Assembly (NCBI GenBank): GCA_013398175.1
Contig: VZRZ01007230.1
Location: 845,250-909,249 of the forward strand
Origin: Climacteris rufus
Lineage: Eukaryota > Chordata > Aves > Passeriformes > Climacteridae
Length of the DNA stretch: 64,000 nucleotides
Reading direction: 5' to 3'
Below, in pieces: positions 49,201 through 61,107 of the stretch. The notes below the pieces were generated by a model that saw only the letters and a list, made by a program, of their open reading frames with translations, made no database searches and was not told where the DNA came from. The first letter of the stretch is position 1. Each line of letters starts with the position of its first letter. A program made the position numbers and the translations under genes.

Positions 49201-50091
49201 GTTAGCCGCAGGGTTGCTCCTTTACTTTAAAAGGATGGTTAATAATTACTTAGATTCTCACAGTAACTTTTTAGAAAATGTTTCATGTGTATTTTAGAAA
49301 GAGATTAATCCTTACAGTAACGTTCAGTCTTTTGGATTTTTCAGGCCACAGAACAGTGTGCAGTTAAATTGTGGATTCCTGTACAGCAAAAAGCTGTACT
49401 GCCAACAGACTTCAGGTTTTTGATAAGTCTTTGAAAAGCCTTGTAGCAATTCAGCAGAAAATGGGTGTTCACAAACTAGAGTGAAAAACATTGCCTAAGT
49501 CTTTCAATACCACTCACCTGTAAGCAGCAGCCTGTGTTAATTTAGGGGGCTAACATAAGAAAAACTTCTTAGTGGAGTAACAGGAATTTTTGTTGTCTAT
49601 TTCTTTAAGTTGTTAAAACCTTGGGTTTTTTTTTTTCAGCAGCTTGTTCCTCACTCTTTGGTTTTGGAGCTTTTTATTGTATTTTTTTTATTAGAGTAAG
49701 AAACATAACAGAGCTGGTTGAAAACAGAATAGCAAAATACCTTAAACTGAGCCTTCTTTTCCAGGGTTTGTTTTCCAGAAAACTGGACAAAGGCTTAGTT
49801 ACATTTGTCTATTTCTCCAATCCGTCCCAGAAGTGAGAGGAGTAATTACAGAAAAGAGACTTTGTATCAAAGTTCAGCAAGAACAACCAACCGTCTCTGG
49901 ACAGTTTTCATTTTATTGTGTTAGGGAAAGAAAGAAATACATGGATTTTTGCAGTATTAGAATTTACCTAGAGAGAAATAAGGAAGGGCATAAGAATAGA
50001 GGTAACTCCTATTTATCCACTTATGTAAGAAATAAAGGAACATATTATGTGAGTATGCCTCTTAGAGGGTTTATGTGGGGGAGTTATTTTT

Positions 50092-50128
50092 TTAATAATA
50101 ATAATAATTATTATCATTATTATTATTT
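50092..50128 (+). repeat. Self-complementary (AAT)n/(ATT)n microsatellite
   Basis: AATAATAATAATAATT followed by ATTATCATTATTATTATT, which can fold back as a hairpin. Confidence 0.85.
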
Positions 50129-52069
50129 TCTTTTACCTACCAGGCTCTGGTGAGACTGGGTTCTTGTTTCATAGGGCATAAGAGCATTTGTACACCAGAT
50201 GAAGGATACAACTGCCAGCAATCACCCAGCACTTCTTTATTCTTGTCTTGTTGCTGGTAACTAGTTGTTATAGTGACTGTGACCTTACTCTGGCAGGTTT
50301 ACCTCCCAGAAGAGGATAAAGCAGAGGAGTGTGTAAAGAGGTCAGTATTTGCAGCTACTTGATACACATTTTTGCCTATATGAAGCTGAAGAAGAGTTTG
50401 AGCCTGAGCAAACTGGAATCAATAAAAGGGGAATGGAAGGAAAATGGACTCTCTCTAAATGATACCACTGGAGGACATTGTCACTGTCTGGATGAGCTTG
50501 AGAGCTATCCAATGATATGATCCATGTGGAAATACTACAGCTAAAAAAAAATAGTGCTGTGATATGAAACTAGTAGTGAAAAGTTGAAGAACTACTGAGA
50601 CCTAATACCACTCCCACCTCTTGGCATGTAACTGAGAACCCTTACATTACTAGAGTATTAGACTAATTTTTAGAATATTGTTAACATTTTAAAACCAAGT
50701 TAAGTTTGATGTGACTACTGGAGAGGCCATATAACTATTTCTATAAACCTTGGGTTTTGTTTAGACTGTATTCCTCAGTAGAGAAATCAACTGACAGTGA
50801 TAGACACCAATTCCTAAAACAAGGTTGTGTTGCCTACAGGCTGTTTGCAGAGATAATCATAATATATCCCACCTAGACAATGCATAATATAAGGCTGCCT
50901 AATGTAAACCATCATGCATCATATGTCACCTAGAATGTGGCTTGTAAAGAAGTTTTCACAGAGCAAGGAAAATGTTAAAGCACAATACATGTTGATACAA
51001 CTTAGGTACTAGTAATAGTTTTTCATTCTCACTGTGAAATAATTCAGTTGGAAATTTAAGAAATTTGGATCCCAGAAGAATATAAAGATTGACTGAATTC
51101 CTTTGTTTTCTCCTCTCACTGTCATGAATACAAATGTCTACTATACAGATTATGAGCATACTAATATTTTACCTCATTTAGTATAATGAGCTGTTCTTAC
51201 AATGCAACTATCTGTTTCAGAAGTAGATTTTAATTTTCTGAAATTGCTGCTGCTTTGTTGTTTGTTTTTTTTAAACTCAGTAGGTCTTGAAACTTACATT
51301 CTTACAAGGAATAGGTATGGGAAGATTAATTAAATCTGTAATTCTACATTTGTTTCTTTAGAACTCACTCTAGTTATAACAGTTATCAAAAGTTTAAGGA
51401 AAACTGAGATCAAAGTAGTAAGTCATGTCAGGATACAAAATACATTGCTGGTATAGGCTCAGAAGGTCTTGTTTGCTGCTTTCTTTTCTCCTTTGTATAA
51501 AGTCTTTCTCCAAAACAGAAAAGCAATCTTTCAATTACCCATCCTGCTCTGGAATATATTTACTTTTTAATAAATGCTTGGTATGTGTTAACTCACATTT
51601 TTAAGTTATTTTTCTCCTATTTGTGATAACTGGTTGAGCTATAATGGCTGTTCTATTAAACTCCTTTTTTAGCTAAGACCAGTAGCAAATACTGCAAGTT
51701 TTAAACGTTACCTGTAACTGTCAAACAATACAGGCAGTAATATGGGGCTTTTTAGTTGTCTGAATACACATATCATTGCAAATCTGTTTATATTATGAAT
51801 TCAAGTTGCATAGCATTCCAATCATACTACTCAGTCTGGAGTTAACAAGAACTACCAGCTTTTATAAAAAATGTCAAAATTAATCAATACAAGCACTGAA
51901 GAGACCCAGGGTATGGATTCATGCATTTATAAGTAGGAGAATAGTAGCTGTCAATTCAATAGCAACATACCTCTAAATGGGAAAACATCACAGTTTGTGT
52001 GGGTCTGGAAACTTGAAAAATGCCTGAATTTCTGAAGTTCCTTCCTTAAAAAACAAAACAGAAACAGCA

Positions 52070-52096
52070 AAAATAAACAAATAAATAAATAAATAA
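52070..52096 (+). repeat. (AAAT)n microsatellite
   Basis: About five consecutive AAAT/AATA units after AAACAAATAAAT. Confidence 0.85.
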
Positions 52097-52189
52097 CACC
52101 TAGGCTACCTTTTACCTTTTATTTTCACTTGCACGAATTCCATAATGCGAAGTGTATGTTCTTTTCTGTGTTGGCTGGTTCCAATTTAC

Positions 52190-52700
52190 ATGAATAGCCT
52201 TGAGGCCTTCCGGTGCCGTTCTCCCCTCCACGCGTGCATACGCAAGTGTATTTCCTGCAGGTGTACTGCAGTGTATTCCTCACCTACTGTGAAGGGTAAT
52301 GTTTGGAGAGAGCTTCAGGGAAAGTACAAGAGAAGCAGACTTTGTTGTTGTGCTGTGTTTTGGTTCGTTTGCCTGAGGGGAACCAATTTTCGAGGTGTGA
52401 GTTCGGGCCGGTGGAGCCGCAGCAGAGGAGCAGCAGTGGCGGCGGCCGCACGGACGCTGTGCTGGGAGGAAGCCGCCCTTGGAGGGATCCTTGAGGAATC
52501 CTGGCCCACAGCCCCTGGCTCTGCCCGGCCGCTGCCCGACTCCGGGGAGGCGGCTGAACGCCCTCCTGCCTGCAGAGGGCCCGGAGTCGCAGCTGTGCCT
52601 CTGCTGCCTCTCCGTGCTCGGCGCTGCAATGGGGCGAAGCGCGGCTGAGGGGCAGGAATAGCTCACAACTCTTCTTCTGGCCGCCTGCTGTAACCACCGT
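52190..52700. promoter_or_regulatory. GC- and CpG-rich patch inside the NT5C3A intron
   Basis: A sharply bounded GC-rich block in an AT-rich intron, including GTGGCGGCGGCCGCACGGAC and GACTCCGGGGAGGCGGCTGA. It is about 6 kb downstream of NT5C3A exon 1. Possible donors include GTGAGT at 52397. NT5C3A is known to use alternative first exons in mammals, so an alternative promoter is plausible. No known N-terminal peptide was recognised. Confidence 0.4.
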
Positions 52701-54724
52701 GCAGAGATATAAGGTCAGAAAAGGCCGGGCAAGAGAGCTGTTTGTATCGTCACGGAGGGTGTGTAAAATAAAAGTGAGGGCATGAAGTGGGACTGGCCTT
52801 CTTGCAGTCACTTAGGTTGCTCTGCAGCGGCTGTCCCTTCCTGGGGCACAGGCTTCACACAGCTCTTCTGCTGAGCAGTTCTGAATGTCACTCTCTCTGC
52901 CCCATCCAAAAGTCATCACTCACCAGGGCTCAGCTGCTGTAAAACATCAGAGAAGTCAGGATGATGGCAGCAGGCAGGTTTTTAGTTCAATGTCTAGCAT
53001 GCAGCAGCTTGGCTAGCAGTGTGCCATTAAGTTGGAATCTGTGGTTTCGTTAGCTCTATCTGGGTTATTTGTGTGGAGTTTCTGACTGTTCAAGAAAAGA
53101 AAAAATCAGTGCTCATTAAGAGTCCAAAGAATTTTTTCAGTTTGGCTAATTCCTATATCAAGAGCACTTTATATGAATGCTAGAAAAAAATAGAAGGCAT
53201 TTTTTGGTATAAGTGGACATGTTTAAGGTTGCAACAAAGAGGTCGAAGAAGACACCATGTTTAAATACTGAAAGTAACTGTATTATTTTCATTCACTAAT
53301 GCCACAAAAGAATAGGGAACTGCACTGACTTACCTCAGACAACAAGTACAAAAATAATTTCTAACAACATTTCTATAAATTATATAAATGATACCCATTG
53401 CTAGAAGTAAATGTGGCTTCTACTTTCATATATAGCAATCTTTTTAAAAATAATTAATTGCTTTAATTTTTCATGTTATTTAATTTTTAAAGAGCTGGGG
53501 CAAAGCCCAGATTTGGACACTGAAGATTCATTAAGTGTCTGCATATAGACTTTCTGACTTCCTAAGCTGGGTTTGCCACCAAGAAAATTCCTGTTCAAAT
53601 ATATTTGTTCTTACTTGTTTCCAGTCATTAGCTGTAATTTCCTTCCTGCACCCTTATATAAAGATCTGTTTGTCTGCTCTGCAAATTGGATCAGTGAAAT
53701 AATCCATGTTTATTTGTGGTTTAGTTTTTTTGCTCCACCTTAATGCTGACAGAATTACTACCACTGAAATATACCATTAACTTTGTTCCCTTAAAGCTTT
53801 CCCTCTTTGTGAGAATCTTCTTAGCTATCAGACTAAAAATGTCATTTTTTCACTCAGCAGCTATTAACACAGCACTTTCTATTATGAACTGCATCTGCCT
53901 TTGCAATGAGTGTCACTTATGGGTAAGCCTCAGTTTGGGCTGCACCATGGAAAAATTGTATGTGAAACTGAAGGGTAGGAATTAGCACAAAGCAGTAGCA
54001 ATATTGGTACTTATGATAGAGTGCAAAGTATAGTAGTGATAGTATTACTACAGGTTGGTTTTGAACACTTCAGGAGGCAAGTACACAGCCATGCAGGAAA
54101 CAAGGAGCATCCAAGTGCATCTTTGAATGGATCCAGCAGTGAGAAACACCCATAAAACAACGAGATGTGGAGTCAAAACAATCCCTCATGCCTCAAATCG
54201 TGATACTGCCTGTTACCTCCAAAAGCAGTGCATGGTAGCTGTATTTCATCTTTACACTTAACAGATTATTTTTTTTCAAGAACTTAAAAAAGGGTTTGTA
54301 ATCAAAGAGAATCTAACAGTTTAAAACTTCATTAGTCTCAATGTGTAATTTAACTGGATTCTTATATTAGCACTGCATCTTTACATCAGAATTGTAGTGT
54401 CTGGTAATGCATTGTAGATTAAACTTTGTCCTGCTGACTTTGCTTTCAAACCGAGTCCCACAATTCCACTATTCAAGGGTCAGAGTTTATTTGATCTAGA
54501 TACAACATTCTTTGGCTTAGTGAAAAAAAATCTAAGCAGATTTTTTTTTTCTTAGAAGCAGATAAGAGAAGAAGAGAATCAGCAGCAACTGCTTCAGTCC
54601 AAGCCTTGGGCTTAATGCAAATTCCATTCGAGAGAGTGTTACGTGGGAAGCTTGTAGGGAAACAAGCATTTGTTTAAGTTCTTCCAATGCATGTGCATGT
54701 GGATATATACAGGTGTCACAGTAC

Positions 54725-55080
54725 CGACACAAAAGGAAGAGCCAGAGACACCTGTTTCCAGGATCAGAGAGAAGGAAGGAAGGGGGGCAAGACCCACCTT
54801 CTTTATTTTTTATATCTATTTGGAAATCACTATTCATTGGAGGAAATCAGTTCTTCCTCCCTCAATTACAGTGGTCAGAGGAAATGTCCATCAAAGTTCT
54901 GTGTCCATGAGAAAGGAATGTGAATGATAAGATACAGTTACAATAACATAGCTATGTTTACAGAAAAGAACTGTGTGAAACTAGCTACAAGAGAATAAAA
55001 ATATTCACAACTGCAAGAAGCAAGGCAACATACAGGTTGTTTAATTATAAAAGGTATACTTGCAAATGTACAGTTTGGCG
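54725..55080 (-). mobile_element. Solo LTR, same family as at 16 kb and 26 kb
   Basis: It shares ACCCACCTTCTTTATTTTTT (inverted polyadenylation region), ATTCATTGGAGGAAATCAG, GAAATGTCCATCAAAGTTCT, GAGAAAGGAATGTGAAT and ACATAGCTATGTTTACAG. It lies in the NT5C3A intron in minus orientation. Confidence 0.72.
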
Positions 55081-55849
55081 AAAAAATAGTATAGCTCACC
55101 AAAATTACCTTATCATTCAAGGTGAGCTTCTGTACATCTGATAGTTGATTAAGAATTTGTAAATATACTACAGTGTATTTACATACTGCCAGTTCTTAGA
55201 ATTCTACACTGTTTGCTTAGATATTTTGAAGAAGGATCAGTTGTACCAGCAGCCTCACCTGTAAGCATTCTTTAAGTGTTAGGTTCTGTACAATATGAGA
55301 GGGAAGTGGATCTTTCAGATAGCCAAAGTCCAACATATTGCATAGCAGTGTTAAAGGAAAAGGAGTGCCACTCAAATTTTAAAAATCTGATTTGTCAAGA
55401 ATGAATTTTCTGTCTCTGTGTTCTCAGAAGAACTGGCAAGAAAAAGAAAGGATGAATTTAAAACTCAGACACTTGTGATTAAACTGAAACACTGTCATTA
55501 AAAGCAAATTCTTTTCCCTCTCATGACCTGTTACAAACAGGGAGTGTTGACTTGCCTTCCATGAAGGGTCTTGCCTGATACAGACAGAATCATCTGTCTT
55601 GCAAGGATCTGTAGCAGAGGCCCAAACAAAACATAGGAGTGGAGTGAGTTGTCATGAGTTGTTTTCCCAGAATGATTTCCCAGCCTGCAGCAACTTGTAT
55701 TTCAGAGGCAGTGTCTGTAATTTAAGATGAACTTTTTTTCATGTTATTACCCAGTACTATTTTAAGGCTGTGTAAATTCACAGTATCACCCAAAAGGAAT
55801 TCCATACCTTACTGATTCACTTAATTGTGTGACGTGTAGCTGACTCCTT

Positions 55850-56140
55850 TAATTTGAGTCTGCCTCCTCTTAGTTTTAGTTGATGACCTCTACCTGTTAC
55901 ACTGGAAGGGACGATGAACAATCTTTCCCTATTAGCCCCTTCTAAGGCACCCAGTAATTTCCAGATTAAGGAATTCTATTGATATTCAATTGTTCATTGT
56001 GTGAATCTTTTCTCATGGCTCATTTTTACTGCCCTTCTCGGGGCCTTTTCCAGTTCTTCTCTGTTCTCTGTAAGGTAGAGAAACCAGAACTGTATTTGGT
56101 ATTTAAGCTGCAAGTTCTTAATGGATTTATAAGGATTTAA
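55850..56140 (-). mobile_element. Ancient CR1/L3-like LINE fragment
   Basis: A minus-strand frame reads YQIQFWFLYLTENREELEKA then PRRAVKMSHEK, which parallels the CR1-clade stretch (QFWxPxxxxxxELLExVQRRAxKM) near the end of ORF2. It is far more diverged than the other copies, so probably older. Confidence 0.6.
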
Positions 56141-59100
56141 TCCAGAAAGCATTGGTAAGAATAGGCACCAGTGAAATATAAGTATGAAGGCCAAGAAAAA
56201 GGCCTCCGTTTTCTTTGGCCCTGGATTTCACAACCTTGATTTCTTCTTTCAATCCTGTGCTCTAAAGTTTGAGTATAATGTAATACATTATATTGATCTG
56301 AACTTGCTTACACTTAGTTGTTTTTTTGTTTTTTTTACAAGGGCAGGAGAGGCCATCAGATTAAATTTTGCCTGGGTAGCATGTAATTTAAAGAGTGGTA
56401 TTTCCAAGATACTCGTTAGAACTGACTGAAGATACCCTGATCATTTCCAGATACTCACTGATCTGGAGTGTTTGGAATTAAATAATACATCACTTTTTTT
56501 TTTTTTAGCCTGCCAGTTACAAATGTTAATTCTGTCCACAGTGAGGGAATAGGAACTAAGCAGAGATGAGCTGATTCCCCTGAGATACAATCAGAGAAAA
56601 AAAGATGCCTGTCCTGAGCTGTATTCATTCATCCCAGAATGTACAGAACTCTTCTCTATGTTTTATATCTCCTATATTTTGTCAGACTAAATTTTTGCCT
56701 GTTCTAATTGACAGGATCACATGAAATACTGGAAATGTAGGCCCTAGTTACTATTAGTTCTTCATAAACTTCTATAAAGGAATGGAAATATTGCACAAAG
56801 TGTTGACTTCTGTTGCTCACAGCTGTTACAGTTCTTTGTGAGTTTTGTAATGTGTAACAATACCTGTGTTTGAGAAATGTCTTTGATTAATGTCCATCCA
56901 AACCTCTTACCCTGTGTTCTGTTACCTGTACTTCGAGATGCCAAGTCAGCAATGTGTTTGGCTTGTCTTCACTCCTACTTTCTTGTAAGATTCAAAATGT
57001 CTGTTGATGTATTGCCAGCAGAAATCTTGGAGTGTTTTGTGTTAGCACAAGTGGAAGCTGCATAAAGGACAATGATCACAGGATCAGAGAATGGTTGCTG
57101 CAGTGTCTTTTATCACAGAGGTGTGTTAAAAACAAGAAGATTAAATGCTTAAGGAGTTTAGCCATTCTTTATACATTTTCATGTGTGTGTTGACAGTAAT
57201 AACTGTGTTCAGTACAGCCATAAATGGTCAGACTATTAGATGATCACCAGTTTTCTCATGTATTGTAAAGCAGGATTGATCTCAGATAAGATCCAGAAAA
57301 TCTCTATCAAAAAAAAGGTGTTAAATTTGTCTTGTGATACCATTCAGGTTAAGATCCTGACCTTCTTAGTATGTGTCTTCTCTGGATTTATCACAGTCTC
57401 ATGAATTCAGTCTTTAGTATATTCTGAGCACTTTTCCATAGCACGTGCTGTTCAAGCTCTTTCTTTTTAGAATTGCTTACACTCCTCACAAGTCATTTCT
57501 GTAACAGGCACCCACTTTCATATACAAATCATAGTTCTGTATTGCATCATACCAACTCTAAATATGGCTAGCATGGTTTTTTACACCAAACCTGTACTGG
57601 AAAAAAATAAGTGGTATCCAAAATTCCTGCAAGGTAACCTTCTAAACCTGCTGGTACCCCAGCTTCATCAAGCTGAGCATTTATCTTACTTTCCTTGTAA
57701 TTGTCATAAATATAAAAAGCTATTCCTGGAACCAATATACTGCTTATTAACTCAGTTCACTAGGACATGAATAAGAGTCAAGTTTGAATACAGTTGGTTC
57801 TTCTGCTTGGTTTTAGTACTTGAGTACTAAGGTTCAGGCACCTTACCCTGTGTCATGAGATTATATCAAGTAGGCTGCTTTGGAAAATAAGTACTAAGTA
57901 AACTTATTACCAAAGCAAAATCAGAAAACAAGTACAGTTCTTTAATGCTTAAAATTGATCCCTCTAATAAAGCAAGGTGTTGCTCAAGTAAAGTTGCGCA
58001 ACACACTAAATATATGGGGATATATTCCAAGTTGTTCAGTGGTAGTAGGGTCACTAAGCAGGAATAAAAGCTAGTAAGGTCATGAAAAGACACTTGCTAA
58101 TGTTTACACTGCAGACAGGACTCAAACGTCTCTAAATTTTGTAGCAAATATTCTAACAAGCAGAAATGTCTTTTAAATATGACCTTTTTCTTGATCTTTA
58201 AAAGTTTGTGTCAGTTTAGTTGAAGTATTTAATTTTTTACTTAAAAAAAAAAAGGTTCAACTTACTTGCTTAGGCAACTTTGCTGTGTTAATGTCTTTCA
58301 CAAATGGATGCAACTTTGGCCAGGGTTATGTAGGGACTGGTAGAACCAGTTTTTCTTGCTTTAGACTAAAACTTGCAGTGTTTCATATTCTTTGAGAGCA
58401 TCCTGAATGTCTACAAACCAAGTTCACCTAACACATGAGCATATAAAATTGAACCTTTTCCCAGTCTTATATAAATGACAAATCATCTAGTGTTTTAAGT
58501 GGTGTTCTTTTTTTCCCCACTCTCTCTTTTTCTGCATAGAATATTCTGTAGTCAAAATATGGCCCTCAGCCAAAGAGAAAAGGTTGAAATAGAACCTGTC
58601 TGTTGAAATAAATACACCTCTTTAGTTCACGGTTCTTAAAATATATTTAAATGACCTTCCATATTTCAAGAGTAGAAATGTCACACTGGAGTTTGTTTCT
58701 CTCTCTTTAAAAAAATCGGTGTTAATTTTAATTCCTCTCATATCAGACATTAAACAATGTAAACAAAATGCTCAACAGACTCAAATCAGCAGAAACACAA
58801 TGTGGTTAATAGGAGCTGTTGTAATTAAAGTGTTTGACACAAAGATTTCTTGGAGTTGCAAAGACTGTCTTGTTTTGTAGATGAGAAGTTTCATATATGG
58901 CATTTTCATTAAAGTGAAAGTACGCTGTTGATAAAGATAGAGGAGATGTTTTTCTAAGAATTAGGTGTTGGCTATATTAATGTTTACAGAAATTTTGCTC
59001 ACAATATTTTCTAGTTCTTTCACTAAAAATGTAATTGCTAATTTAGAATGCTTTCCAAGTCTGATATACAAAAAAATAGTCTGTAAGAGTTGGACTTAAT

Positions 59101-60949
59101 TTCTGTAACTCTTTTTTTTCAATCTTAATTAGTATGTAAATTTAATTAAATGAATTTTTTTAAAACACCTTGTTTTCGTTTCCCCAACTTTCATAGAGAG
59201 CAAGCTAACTTTCTGTAAATTCTTAACAGCATTAGAATTATTTTTCTCACTGAATCCAAGCTGAGAAGTAGCAGAATAGCAACAGGGCAGCTCCGTGACC
59301 CACCAAATCTCAGCCTCGTCTGTGAGGTTCACAAGACCAATTTATGTGTCAGTACCACTGTCACCTTTGCAATTTATAAAAGCTCAAAGGCAGGTACTTT
59401 GCCAATTGAATGTATAATTGATGCCTTTACCCAAATTACATATTCATCTAACAAGCATATCTTACTTCGTTGTTCATAAGTTTGTTTTTTTCATCGGAAA
59501 TCCATCAGTGACATAGGCTGCAGCTTCTTGTTGTGCAGATAATTCATAATTATTCAAGAGACTGCATTATATATGTTTCCCAAGCATTATTATAAAAATA
59601 TTAATGCAAAGTACACCAATTATATTAAAATGCTATGAAAGATAACAGTCCCAGTATGTTACCCATTACAACAGTGTACAAATGCTGTAACAAGTAGTTT
59701 AGTGGTAGCTATGAATCCTGGCAATACCAATGCCAGGTAAGTTCAATTTACAGTATGTAGTCTTTGCAGAGATTATATTGTATTTTGAACATACCTTTCA
59801 AACTCTGCTGCTGCTTCAGGATACAGCAAACCTTAACATGTACGTTTGAGGGGATCTTGGTCAATTCTGAGAGGATAAGTGTTGAGTAAAGTTGCATGTT
59901 TTGTATTAGCTGAAGTATTCACTAGTTGTTTTGTTGGCTCAAAACAGAGAACACCACTGAAAACAAAATGAAAGTACTCCTGTAGGTCAGACACACTGAG
60001 GAATCCTGGTACACTACATATTGGCCTACAGTTGGAATGTTGACACAAAATATATGGATCTACTGTACCATTCAGAAAGTATGTTGGTTGTTTTATTTTT
60101 TAATGCAGAAGGACCACCCATCCTCCTTAGGAGGAAATTTGCATAATGAATTCTAGAGTGCTGCTGCTGTGAGATTTTGTAGGTGCTACACTTGTAACCT
60201 GCTCTTGCTTTGGCTCTGGCAATTGCACTGGTCACTTTGGTGGCCACGTATGAATTGGCCTGATGGTCATGGTTAGTCCTGGCATCCTGAAACAGGGATC
60301 ATAAACCTGAGGCTGAACACAACTTACGGGATAGTGTAGGGAAGCCTGCACTGCTGCTATAGCAATAATCACCTTTGCATGACACCTTCAAGCATTTACA
60401 CTATTTCAAAGTATAAAATATGATTAGACTATAGTTCCTTCATCCTCTCACTCTAGAAAATATTTGTTTTTAATCCATCCTCTGTGTCACCTCGTTACGG
60501 TCTTTGATCAGGCAGCATGCCTAATGACAAACTTCGGAAAGCATGTGGAGTGCCTTGTCTCTCCAAAATCCTGACAAACAAGGCTCCTTGATTTCCTGTT
60601 TCACTATCACAGAGATAATTACAGCCAAAACAAAGATGAATTCATTCATTTGCTCCTGCTACATAAATAAATGCGTGCTACCTAGTAAACCTTAATGAGA
60701 GCATGTCAACGAAGCTGCAAGAAATTTGTGGCCGTGCAAAAGGAAATCCTAAAATCCTTGGCAAGATTTTGTAAAAGGGTTCAAAAGTAACAAAGCAGTA
60801 AACTTCTGCTTTGAAAAACAAGTGCAGGCCCAATTAGCCTGCTGCATCCATGCCAGCTGTCAGTGAGGGAGGTTTTGGTGGTGGTGGAGCAGCTGATGGG
60901 CTGTAAGGCCTCTGGCTGTACTGCTGAGCACAACAAAACGCTGTGCATG

Positions 60950-61107
60950 GCTGGCCCTGTGCGTCACAGGAGCCCGGGCTCTGCACGGGGATTAGTCAGG
61001 CTGCGTTTGGAAACGCCCTCAGCTGCACCCCGTGCTGCTATATCAGTGTTTCTCAAGCAAGAGGAATTTTCTTTTGCTTCTGCAGCTGCTCCTGCAAAAC
61101 CCTCTGG
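60950..61107 (+). other. Exon-like segment with strong splice donor in the NT5C3A intron
   Basis: A GC-richer stretch ending ACCCTCTG|GTAAGTG. Just upstream are a TATA-like GCTATATCA and an internal acceptor-like TTTTGCTTCTGCAG ending near 61085. It could be a first exon, or a tiny internal exon of about 22 nt. No recognised peptide. Confidence 0.3.

Noticed and set aside
52145..52811. Open frames of 104-175 codons on both strands in the intronic GC patch
   Set aside because: They overlap each other in opposite directions and look like compositional chance. I kept only the patch itself as a promoter candidate.
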